Positions 48,029-58,160 of a stretch of DNA of 64,000 nt are shown in pieces. A model generated the notes under the pieces. It was not told the origin of the DNA. It saw only the letters and a list, made by a program, of their open reading frames with translations, and searched no databases. The stretch's first letter is position 1, and each line of letters opens with the position of its first letter. Source of the DNA: Pisolithus tinctorius (Eukaryota; Basidiomycota; Agaricomycetes; Boletales; Pisolithaceae); contig JANFAH010000002.1 in NCBI GenBank assembly GCA_024663395.1, forward strand, positions 4,960,001 through 5,024,000. Direction: 5' to 3'. The position numbers were made by a program, and so were the translations under genes.

Positions 48029-49604
48029 ATGGACTTGGCAGTTTTCGTATTGGCCCCTGTAGTGCAGGAGTTCAAAAATCTCATTGAGGAGGATGGTGCG
48101 GTCTACACCGCATTCGACGAGATGTTCCGGCAAGCGGCAGCGGTGGAGGCGGCAGTGGCAGCAGAAGCAGCAGCGGAAGTAGCAGCGACAGCGGCAGTCG
48201 CAATGGAAGCGGCACGAGCAGCGGATGTGGAAGGAGCAGCGGTTGCGGCGTTAGCAGCGAAGACAGCAGCAGCAGCAGTAAGGTCGGCGGCTGCGGCGGG
48301 AACGGTGCAAGCTGCAAGGCAAGCGGAAGCAACAGCGAATGCCCAAGTGCTGGCGGCAGCGGAAGGGGTAGTGGCAGCGCAAGTGCTAGGAACAGCGGCA
48401 ACGGCAGCAGCAGTGGAAGCGGCAGCAGCAACGGCAGCGGTAGCGGCGGCGGCAAAAGCAGCGGCAGCAGTAACAAAAGCGGAAGCCCAGGTATATATTT
48501 TCGGTTTTTGTGGCAGTTACGCCCCTCATATCAGTTCAGGTCGAAGACTACGTGGAATTGATGCTGGTGATCAACACCCTTCTTTTGACACCACCTAGAT
48601 ATGGTCTAGGCCCAAGTGTCATGGCGTCTAGTGTTCCGTTCTATGCCGTCATCTCCCGTTTCTGCAACACCCATGCTGGCTACGAGGCGTTCACTAATCC
48701 CAGAGTCAATGCAAATTTATGCGGAGTGTTTACCGCGTGGCGTACTTTCCTTGAGTCACCGGGATCCAGGGTCGTCCTTGGTAATGGGCCGGGCGGCTGG
48801 TTCAGTGACGATGCACTCCGTGCTATGGTCGAGAGCGCTGGTGGAGGCCCCGATCAAACGTTTCAGGACTTCTATGTTTGCATCCCCGATGCTGCCCACT
48901 ACAATTTCACTTCCTATGACAACTTCTTTACCAGGGAATTACGCCCCGATCAAGTTATTCCTCCCGACGGTGATTCGTCGATCGTTAGATCTGCATGTTC
49001 GTCTACCGTCCACAGCTTTTACACCGGCCTCAGGAAGACAGAGAGATTCTGCATCAAAAATACCCCATACTCCCTCCGCCACATCCTCGCAGGGGATGAT
49101 GCTGTTGACACCTTCGTCGGCGGGACTCTGCTCCAGGCTATGCTTGGATGTACCGACTACCACCGTTGGCACAGTCCCGTGAACGGTACTGTCGTAAGGA
49201 CACGCCTGATTTCCGGCACGGAGGATCCACCATCAGTCCCCCATCCAACCTACTTCGCTGGTCTCTTAGACGGCGAACATAAGGATCCAGACGTCATTAC
49301 CCGCTCGCAGGACTTTGTCACTGCCATATCTACCCGTGCCTTGATCTTCATCGAAGCCCAGGAGCCCATCGGCTTGATGTGCTTCGTGGCTGTTGGCTTA
49401 TGCGAGGTGTCGACTTGCGATATTACCGTCAGTGAGGGTGATCCGCTCGTTAAGGGAACTCCGCTGGGTACGTTCCGCTTTGGAGGATCTACCCACTGCC
49501 TCATCTTCCGACGCGGCCTGAACGTGACGCCGATTAACCCAAATTTGGTGAAATCGAAAGTGCAAGTTGGCCAAAATATTCTCAACGTAGCAGCACAAGT
49601 TTAA
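48029..49604 (+). CDS. Phosphatidylserine-decarboxylase-like protein, copy E (HRWH type, alanine-rich insert)
   Basis: Exons 48029-48490 and 48540-49604 (49-nt intron), 508 aa. The usual first 85 or so residues with the CRWLP block are missing: the ATG is followed at once by the PSDC start (VVQEFKNLIEEDGAVYTAF). Where other copies have a 13-residue linker (EQAPPPQNEDQEK in C), copy E has about 119 residues made mostly of Ala with some Val, Glu, Thr and Lys. Exon 2 is complete and the most diverged of the set. It keeps DYHRWHSPVNG (His362, His365) and FGGSTHCLIF with predicted cleavage before Ser471; just before this, HF is RF. It lacks the Asp-rich insert. The catalytic half looks functional; the insert may be a flexible or helical linker. 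Confidence 0.88.
48133..48489 (+). repeat. GCN/AGCGGC low-complexity tract coding the Ala-rich insert
   Basis: About 357 bp of imperfect trinucleotide repeat, mainly GCA, GCG and GGA. In the coding frame it reads mostly Ala. The next plus frame is also open through it and reads Ser/Gly-rich, and the minus strand reads Leu/Pro-rich. The intron donor of exon 1 follows directly. Confidence 0.85.
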
Positions 49605-50235
49605 GGCGATAGCCTCGATCGCATGTTAGTGTAATCTTATACACAGTGTCTCGTGTGTACGATAGCAAGGTTGACTCGGTCTCTTGACGTATTTGCGTAC
49701 GATGTAACGTTCCAGGCTTACGATGGCAATGTTACGCCCCAGCAGTTTGTTTGATTAAACCTAAGCTGTGCCGTGGACATCCACACTCGGACAGCATACC
49801 AGATGTCGACAGGAGATGTGTTCGATCTATCCACTGCCTCATCTTGTTACGGTGTTGTGTAGTGTATTTAACTCTATTCCTTGACGAAGATATATAACGG
49901 GGACAGCAGGCAGAACGAGACTACCTCATGTACCAAGATCTGCCAAAAATGCGGCAGGCTTGTGCGTGTCGGACCAGGCTGAGCAGCTTGTTAGCGCCTT
50001 TCTATTCACGAAGTAGCTTATATGTTTTGTGTGCTGCCACAGCGAAGACAAGTATAGCGGTAGAGTTTGCGCGAACTAGGACCTGGGCAGGTCAATACGA
50101 GACAGCACAGACTATCTTTTTGCAGGAGAACAGTCAAAAACACGGCAAGCTCGAGTCCAAGGTACGTATCAGAGGTGGCAGAGTAGGGATCCCAGTGGAC
50201 CAGTTGACGACTTGTCCTGCTACTTGCACATACTG
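49605..50235 (+). repeat. 3' flank of module E
   Basis: Conserved 3' flank (GTACGATAGCAAGGTTGA near 49656), a decayed cleavage-site shard near 49810-49850, then sequence shared with 53975-54070 (CTGCCAAAAATGCGG). The last 200 bp are anonymous. Confidence 0.55.
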
Positions 50236-50239
50236 TATC

Positions 50240-51345
50240 AGTACTTCTTATGCGTTCTAGCATACCCATGATAGGAGGCCGTTCTTGTTCCGAGGAGTCT
50301 ACAAGAGGTAGAGAAATGGGTCATCACTTCGCATGCAGGGATGAATGCCGAAACAGACTTTCCGTTCGTCGATGGCAATGGTATATGCTGCTGTTCCTGT
50401 TTCTCACTCGTCATGCCATCCTCGGCTGGCATTACGACGGTCGCAAAGCTCCACAATCCACATGCCTTTGGCATAACGGACAATGCACTAGTGACATCCT
50501 TTGCTGACGTCGATAGTCCCACCGCAGGGACGAACCAGCGACGCGCTGGCTTGCACTTGGGAGGCGCTCCTACCTATGAGAGATAATGCAGACGTGCATG
50601 GCATTGGCGTAAGCATGCTTTCCCTGTCCGTAAGCGAACGCGAGACAGAACTTGCGAGCAAGAGCGCCTGTGTGGGGCATCGACGCAGAGATTACAAACG
50701 ATCCTAAACGGGACCCTGTCATGCACATTGGACGGTATACGCCGGTGATCATGGAGAGGCGAAGAAGGGGTGGCCTGCCAGTCAAAAAGGGTGACGATGA
50801 AGGACGTATCTGACAACTCGGACGGTGGTGGCCGTACGCTTTCATCGACTTACGTAGCAAAAAGATCAAGCATGGGCCGTTGACGCAGCTGAACGAAGGA
50901 AGCTTGGCTGCGACGGTGTCTGAGAAACAAGTATTAGAAAAAGTCCCCGTGAACGCATACGAGTGTACATACGGGTATATCTTTCATGACGATTTTAGAA
51001 ATCATAGGGACCAGTGCAACGGCTGCCAGTGGTCCTCGAGTCGCGTGCCGTGAAACACGGATTGAAGGGGCATGCAGTACACGGAATCTGTGAGATGGCT
51101 TATTATCCTTAGTACACTCTACGCCGTTCAACGCTTAGCCAAAGTACATGTGCGGAAGAGAAGGATAACGAGTGTAACGAGCCTACTGAATGTAAAACGC
51201 GGGAAAGCTTGGGGAAAGCATCATGCATCGTGATCAGGTACAAATTACCAAACTGTATACAGAGCGACGCGACGTCTTGCTCGGCGGCGATTACACATTC
51301 CTCAAACCTACCCAGCTCGCCCTGTAAGCACCCATGACACGTCAC
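50240..51345 (-). pseudogene. Reversed F-box end plus C3HC/Rsm1 pseudogene fragment
   Basis: Minus strand: an F-box 3' shard (about 50240-50330) and a C3HC exon 6 copy (50330-50900). The exon 6 copy contains ELSD-like SDTSFIVTLFDWQA, LWSFATV and a frameshifted Ser-rich linker. An exon 5 copy (about 50985-51095) and an exon 3/4 junction piece (51240-51345) follow. It lacks the zinc-finger core and is broken in several frames. Confidence 0.75.
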
Positions 51346-51349
51346 AGGT

Positions 51350-52740
51350 TCACAGCAACCTGCTATCGATCGCAGCGCGGCGGAGTTCTCCAGACGATCC
51401 AAACGATAACACGGCGCCACCGATACTCGTCGAGGGTAGGGCTGATGCTGTGACCTTGCCTATCTCCTTGCGGTGCTCTGGGCTAGCCAGCAGGTCGGTG
51501 ACACCCTCATTCTATGACACATAACTGTCAATCGAAGATGGTCAGAAGGGTTGGCTCATTGGAATGGGTGTCAGTATGTATTGGAATTTGGATCCGAGGT
51601 GAAGACCAATTGAACGTCTAGAACCGAAGACTACTGACTCGCTTCCTCTGGATTAATGAACCACCTGACTGTCCATTCATATGCACGAGAAAAGGAGGAA
51701 AAAGGTTCTATGCAGGCCGCTTTATGTCGCGTGCAATGGTCGGTCTATCCGGTTACAGTTTCAGACATCCTATGATCAATGGGTCTTGAAGAAAAGGCGT
51801 GATTTTGAACTCTAGTAAGCGTTCTCGTTCGCCGCGATTCTAATGTGCCTAGATGTGAAGAAAGTTCGTCATGTTATATTGTCCAATGGCGTTATAGGAC
51901 TCAAGAAGAACAAAGTTAGGCCTCGTTTGAGCGATGTGTCTAGTAAGAGTGTACTCATGACTTCTAATGGCAGAATGAATCATGCCTGCCGAATGCGGAT
52001 CAAGACTGCCTAGTTGCTCGTAGGGAAACGTGTTGGGTATTGAATTGTTGTCCAATGGTGTCATACGACCCAAGAATTAACATTCGGCGGAGCTCAAAAG
52101 CATTAGCTGACCCTCTTATCGTGGCGGACTCGTGTATCTTTACCCGCGGATCTTTGCGACCGTTGTTTATTAGCCCCTGTTCCTGCTCAGCGCTCCGCCA
52201 TACACAACCCCATTCCTGATTTGGACACCATAACCATGTACGCCCTCAGAAGTATCTCATCATATATTTGTGACTGAAGGAACCAGTCTTTGCTGAAGCG
52301 ATCAGCTGTTAGCCACACTCTGGTGCTGCAACTAGGTGTGTCAATAGCTCCACGGCGTACGGTCCTTCCAGATCCAGGTTGGACCCAAAGCGTAAACCGT
52401 TCCATGTTTTCTGAGGGTCAGTGCCTGCGATGCCATCTGGTTCATGATTATCTATTTAATTGTCCCGGGCCAGTCCATCAGGTGATCTAATCGTGAGTGT
52501 AGGTTCTTGATCTGTGGGGAGTCCCAATTCGGCGTTTCAGCTTGGATAGATCTTCCATTCAACTTCCGTACCCGTAACCATGCTTCCTCTCGATTATGCA
52601 TCATTCCGTTTAGCCGGAGCGCAATCATGTTCATCCCAGGGTCAACTGACACGAAGTTCAAGTTCCCGTGACAAGAAGCCGAAGGTTCAATTGTACTACT
52701 GCTTCAGGATTGCCTGCCCTATATGCGTTGGGTGGTGGAT
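51350..52740 (+). repeat. Upstream non-coding part of decarboxylase module F
   Basis: Module upstream region leading into the decayed copy F. It starts with CTGCTATCGATCGCAGCGCGG near 51361. Repeat pair cores lie at about 51883-51901 and 52052-52070 (169 bp apart). A weakened TATA-like element GGATAAAGTGG lies at 52742-52752. Confidence 0.7.
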
Positions 52741-52880
52741 CGGATAAAGTGGCTCAGGTTTATCGTTCGTTCTTCAGGCTTTTGTCTCTAATACTCGCTG
52801 CCCATCACAATATTCATACTTGTGAGTCCATTTTGCCTTCAGTACCGCTACATTCATACTCACTGTAATCAGCATTGACC

Positions 52881-53705
52881 ATGGACCCAAGTACTATTAC
52901 GAGCCAAAAAACTACTGTCTGCAGATGGCTTCCCGAGGACCCGTCAATCGTTGCAGAATTCGTGAGCGACCTGGTTCAGGTCAGCCGCGTCCTCCATGGA
53001 CTTCACCCTGTTACCCGTGAGCCTTTCGCGAGGCCGGGAGACAAACTGGACGAAGAGGTGTTACGCCGTGCCCAAATTGATTTTGACATAAAACGCCTAG
53101 ACATGTACAGGAAGAAATAGAGTACGGAAAAGAGGGAATATTGGACAGCTTAGAAAGATGGGACAGAGGAGAAAGATAGGAAAGGTGGGAGCTATGGAAT
53201 CAGTCTGCGTTTGTGTGTAAGAGTCTTCATTGATCAAACGTTGACACTTCGTCGGCGGAACTCTGTTACAGGCTAGGCTTAGATTACAGCCTCTGGCGCG
53301 AGGTAGGGTTGCGAGGACATGCCTCATTTCCGGCACGACGAACTCAGTACCAGTCCCATATCCAACATATTGCATTGCTTCTTGGACAACAATCATATTG
53401 GTCTGGGCGACCTTTCCCGCTCGCAGGTCATCTCCACTCGCTTTGGTCTTCGTCGGCGCTGCGCCGCCCGTTGGCTTGATGTGCTTCGTCAGCGTTGGCT
53501 TGGGTAAGGTGTCGACTTGTGAAATTACCATCGATGAGGATGATGTATTCCTGAATGGAAATCCGCTGGGCATATTCTAGTGACTTGGAGGATCTACCTT
53601 CAGCCTTAGCTTCCGACGTTTCCTGAACGCGACGACGTGCATGCGGCATCGACAGGATCGAAAGTGCGGGCCGACAAATATATTCTCAGCGTAGAACCAC
53701 TTTGA
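52881..53705 (+). pseudogene. Decarboxylase pseudogene, copy F
   Basis: The start is kept: MDPSTITSQK then TTVCRWLPEDPSIVAEFVSD, for about 75 codons. Then the frame runs into unrelated sequence and stops at 53118-53120. Sequence similarity resumes at about 53241 (ACACTTCGTCGGCGGAACTCTG) and runs to 53705. It covers the catalytic C-terminal part with VGLMCFVSVGL and KVSTCEITI, but the GGST region is destroyed (stop at 53578-53580 and loss of the FGGST codons). The whole PSDC domain and the first half of the catalytic domain are deleted. Confidence 0.85.
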
Positions 53706-54916
53706 GGCGATAGCTTCGATCGTATGTTAGTGTAATCTTACAAACATTGTCTTTCTGGCGCGTACGATGGCAAGGTTGAATCGGTGTCTCGACCTGTTTG
53801 CAAACGGTGCAACCTTTCAAGCATCTGACGGAAATGCCAGGTCCCAGCATTTTACTTAGTTCAGCCTAACATCCATACTCAAATAACATTCTAGGGGTCG
53901 AAAGGAGATGTGTTTGATTTTCCCACTACCTCATCTTTCACGGTGTTGTTAGTGCATTTAACACCAATCCTTGACGACGGCACATAACGGCGACAGCAGG
54001 TAGAACAAGACTGTACAGACTACCCATTCTAGAACATGCACGAAGATCTGCCAAAAATGCGGCGGGCTTGTCTGTGCCAGAGACAGCAGAGTGGGGATGC
54101 TGGTAGTCGGGCAAGTGACTTGACCATGTCGGCCCTCGAGTGCTCGAGCGCGAAATCATTCCACGAATCTATCGTTGGGATATGCGCGGGAGACCTTGGT
54201 GAGGGAAAACCGCTCGAGGCGCTCCGCAGTGGACATAACGCTGTCTTCCCTTTCCGCCAGGCAAAAAGCAACGAGATAAGCAATGAAACCAAATACGTCG
54301 TGGGTTCCATGGGTACAGGTAGGGGAGCAGAGGGGGGGGTGTACCCGTGGGTTCGGAGGCTGCATTCTATTGGCATACATACGATAACTGCCAGACTTTA
54401 TGTCTCGCCTTAGTCTCTGGGTGGCAGGTGGGTAAACGATAAAACTTTCATCTCTTGCTGCTCACAAAGAAGGCTGCCGAAGAAGATTGTAGCCCTGCAA
54501 GTACTGGCATGGCAGATACTCATCTACTTTCGACAACCTGGGTCGTTCAAGTGCAGGGAACCTTAAGCCAAGCCAAGTGGAGTGCTGGGGCCCGGCAATG
54601 CTGTCGTGAACCTCGGTAAAATATGTAACCATTGTTGCAAACCTGATCTGATTAACCCTACGCAACAATAATCCTACCAATGGTGTTACCCTCTCCCTGC
54701 GAGATCAGTCAACGCAGGCATCCCAGAGCGGAAGATGAGAGTAGAGAGAGACGCTAAGGGATGGTACTGCTGTCGTAGCGCGTCAGGCCCTGAAATGTTA
54801 CATCCGACATGCAAACACGTCAAGACACCAATTCAATATTGCTATCGTACACACGAGCGATCGAGACATGATACTACTTGTAAGTTTTACATCAACTTTC
54901 CATCGAAGTTATTACC
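53706..54916. other. 3' flanks of modules F (plus) and G (minus) facing each other
   Basis: Plus-oriented module 3' flank to about 54070, then about 350 bp of anonymous sequence with a G9 run near 54332. From about 54440 the reversed 3' flank of module G follows (CCAAGTGGAGTGCTGGGGCC near 54576; GCTATCGTACACACGAGCGA near 54839). No gene supported. Confidence 0.5.
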
Positions 54917-56435
54917 CTAAGCCGCCTCTACGGTGAGGATGTCTTTGCCAACTTGCACCTTCGATCCCACCAACGGCACTTCGGTGTCGTTACCGTCGTC
55001 GTCCTTGCCTGGCTGCATGATTGGCGTCACAGTCAGGCCACCGCGAAAGACGAGGCAGTGGGTGGATCCTCCGAAGTGGAACATGCCCAACTCGTCTCCC
55101 TTCTTGAGCACCTGACCCCTCTTGGCGGTAATTTCGCAAGTCGACACTTCGCATAAGCCAACGCCCACGAAGCATATCAAGCCAACGGGCTCCTCAGCTT
55201 GGATGAAGATCAAAGCACGAGTAGATATGGCAGTAACAAAGTCCTGTGAGCGGGTAATAACGTCGAAATCTTCATGGTCATCATCCAAGCAACCAGCGTA
55301 GAAGGTTGGTGGTGGGCTATGATGCGTCAGGCCCGAAATGATGCGTGTCTTCACAACAGTACCGTTGACAGGACTGCGCCAACGGTGATAGTCGAGAGAT
55401 GCAAGCATAGCCTGGATAATGGTCCCGCCGGCGAACGTGTCAACGAGGTCATCCTCTCCGAGCATGTGGTTGAGGGAGTACGGGGTTTCCTTGATCCAAA
55501 AGTCGTCTGTCTTCTTGAGGTCGTAGTAAAGTTGGTAGACGGTAGACGTGCATGCAGAGTTGATGATCGCCGGATTGTCAGGATAAACAACGGCACGGTG
55601 GATGGGTTTCAGCTCCCTGACGAAGAGGTCGTCATAGGAGTTAAAACCGTAGTGAGGATCGCTAGTATCGCAAATATAGAAATCCTCAAACGCTTGCTGC
55701 TCAGGGTTCCCACCAGCGTGCACGACCATGGCATTAAGCGCTGCGGTACTGAGCCAGCCGCCCTCTCCATCGTGAATGACGTTCTTGGACGCCGATGACG
55801 TGAGGTGCACGTTCCATGCCAAGAACACCCTCCCGAATCTCTCATTGACTCCAGGGTGGGTGAATGCGCTATATCCCCCAGGAGTGTTGCAGAAACGCGA
55901 AATGATGGCGTAAAGGGGAACAGAGGCCGCCATTTGGCTCGCACTGTCCCCGCCATGGGTGGGCGCTGTCGTGAGGATCGTGTCGATCATCTCCATTAAG
56001 TCTACATAGTCCTTGATCTAGCCTGAAATGAGTGGCGTAATGATGATCAAAGATGAATTTATATACCTTTTCTTGACCCGGGCTCTGAGGCGGGGGAGCT
56101 TGCTGGAACATCTGCTTGAACGCAGCGTAGACCACGCCCTCCCTCTCAACGTAATCTTGGAACTCCTGGACTATAGGGTGCAATGCACGGACGGTGCAAA
56201 CTTGCGGCTGGTCGACGGTGATGGGGCCGTAGTAACACCGCAGGCGGCGCATGTCAAACCTCATGCCGGCTTTGCTTATTGCTGTCTCCAGGTTCTCCCC
56301 GACATTGGCGAAACGCACGCGAGTTTTAGGGTCACGTCCATGGATAAGACAACTTCGCTCAAGCAAGTCGCTCACGAATGCGTCGACGACTGCCGGGTCC
56401 TTGGGAAGCCATCTGCAGACGGTAGTTTTGGGCAT
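54917..56435 (-). CDS. Phosphatidylserine-decarboxylase-like protein, copy G (HRWR type, inverted)
   Basis: Minus-strand copy. Exons 56435-56067 and 56017-54917 (49-nt intron), 489 aa. N-terminal TTVCRWLPKDPAVVDAF and HGRDPKTRVRF; PSDC-type domain VQEFQDYVEREGVVYAAF, FQQAPPP; then VPLYAIISRFCNTPGGYSAF (TPAG changed to TPGG). The His motif is DYHRWRSPVNG with Arg337 in the second His position. HFGGSTHCLVF predicts cleavage before Ser441. The C-terminal tail has the same Asp-rich insert (QPGKDDDGND) as B and D. B, D and G therefore form one subgroup by insert and by Arg, with C sharing only the Arg. Confidence 0.93.
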
Positions 56436-56579
56436 GGTTAATGCTGATTATCGTCAGTATGAAGGTGTGGTAGTAAGGCAAAAGGGACTCACGAGTATGA
56501 ATATTGCAATGGGGAACAGGTAGTGCAGAGACAAAAGTCTGAGGAACGAACGAACGCTCTGAGATCTTTTATCCGATCC
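56436..56579 (-). promoter_or_regulatory. Core promoter and 5'UTR intron of decarboxylase copy G
   Basis: On the minus strand GGATCGGATAAAAGA (about 56579-56565) lies 131-144 bp before the ATG. Predicted intron 56492-56444 (49 nt; GTGAGT donor, CATACTGACG, CAG acceptor). Confidence 0.6.
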
Positions 56580-58110
56580 AGCCAGCCAAAGCATATAGGG
56601 CAGGCCATCCTGAAGCAGTAATACGATTGGAGCTTTGGCTTGTGGTCGCCAGAACTTCGTGTCAGTTGACCATGGGGCGGACATGATTGCGCTCCGGCTA
56701 TGTGGAATGATGTGTAACCAAGAAAGAATGGTCACAAGTACGATCGACCCGGAACACCGAACGGACTTCCCCACAGGTCACTATACTCGCAATTAGACCA
56801 CCCGATGAACACATCACCGATAATCAGAAAGATAATCATGAACCAGCCAGCATTGCAGGGCCTTACCCCAGGAAAACATGGAAGAGATTGCGCTTCAGGT
56901 CCAACTCGATCCGGAAGGATGGTACACACCCGACCGCAGCACGAGGTCCTGGCTAACCGCTTCACCAAGATTGGTTCCAAGGCGAAAGGCAGTCTCCAAT
57001 AGACGGAGAGATATTTGTAATGGCGTACTGAAGTGCTGAGCAAGGACAGGGGATAAAAACAACGGTGACAAAGATCCATGGGTAAAGATACACAGCTCAA
57101 GCAAGCCCAAGAGCCCGATCCGATTAGTGTGACTTAATGCTTTTGAGCTTCCTCCGTATGTTATTCTTGGATCCTATAACGTCATTGGACAACTTAATAC
57201 CAATACCCAACATTCGTGAGCGGGGAACTAGTCAGTGTTGATCCGCGTTCGGCAGGCATGATTCTTTCTATCATTAGATTCGCAGCGAATGAGAATACAC
57301 TCTTACTAGATACAACGCCTAAGGGAGGCCCCGCTCTTCTTAAGTCCTATAATGCCATTGGTCGATAATAATACCAACAACCTTCTTCGACATCTTAGGC
57401 ACTGTTGATCAGATATCGTTCACTCTGTTACTAGAATTGAGGCGGACGAGAACGCTTACTAGTGATCAAAACGACGCCCTTCCTCCAAGAGCAAGGTATA
57501 CCATTGATCATGGGAGGTCTGCAATTATAACCAGATGGCATTTATTGGATAGACCAAATCGTCGTCGTAAAGCAGCCTGCACAAAACTTCTTCTTTCATT
57601 TCGTCATGCATATATGGATAATCAGGTGTCTAGAGGAAGAAAAGGCTTGTTAGGAAAATCGAGGGGCAGGTTGGTGGGAAAAAGCTGTTAGTCTTCGGTT
57701 GCAAACGTCCAATTGGTCTTGACATCAGTCAGCTTCAGATCTAAATATCAGTATATACCGACACCTTTGCCAATGAAAAAGCCCCCGTTCGAACCTTCAA
57801 CTCTTCTGACAAGGTAATATAATCTTCGACTGACAGTTATGGGTCGCAGAATGAGGGTACTACCGACATGCTGGCTAGTCCAGACCACCGAAAGGGGCAA
57901 GGTCACAGGATCAGCCCCACTCTCGACGATATTAGTAGTGCATCGTCATCGTTTAGATCAGTCCGGAGAACCTCGCCGTGCTGTGATCGATAGCAGGGTG
58001 TGTAGTGTCTAACAAAGATGAGATGGCATAGTTAGGCGGGCCGATATAGGTAATCGACAGCAAGCAGGATATGGTTGTGTCGCTCCGTTCACGATTTAGC
58101 AGTTTGCAGC
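56580..58110 (-). repeat. Upstream non-coding part of decarboxylase module G
   Basis: Reverse copy of the module upstream region. Repeat cores (reverse of CCAATGGCGTTATAGGACT) near 57170-57188 and 57344-57362. The far end (about 58010-58110) is a shard of the C3HC exon 3/4 junction, as at the left ends of modules E and F. Confidence 0.68.
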
Positions 58111-58160
58111 TAATGCTTTCGCCTCAAGTCCGCGGAGGACAACGGAAACGGATCAGAAGC

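Noticed and set aside
48081..48476. Minus-strand Leu/Pro-rich frame of 131 codons opposite the Ala-rich tract of copy E
   Set aside because: It is only the complement of the GCN repeat; composition explains it fully.
17053..56435. Psilocybin-type biosynthetic cluster
   Set aside because: The decarboxylases belong to the same broad family as PsiD, but no kinase, methyltransferase or P450 of that pathway is present; the one kinase seen is an SRPK-like pseudogene.
15890..57470. CRISPR-like array from the regularly spaced upstream repeats
   Set aside because: Units are 160-180 bp, only two or three per locus, with diverged sequence and no short unique spacers; the genome is eukaryotic.
14970..58110. 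LTR retrotransposon as the cause of the repeated modules
   Set aside because: No gag, protease, reverse transcriptase or integrase motifs, no primer-binding site or long terminal repeats; the repeats track with the decarboxylase gene itself.
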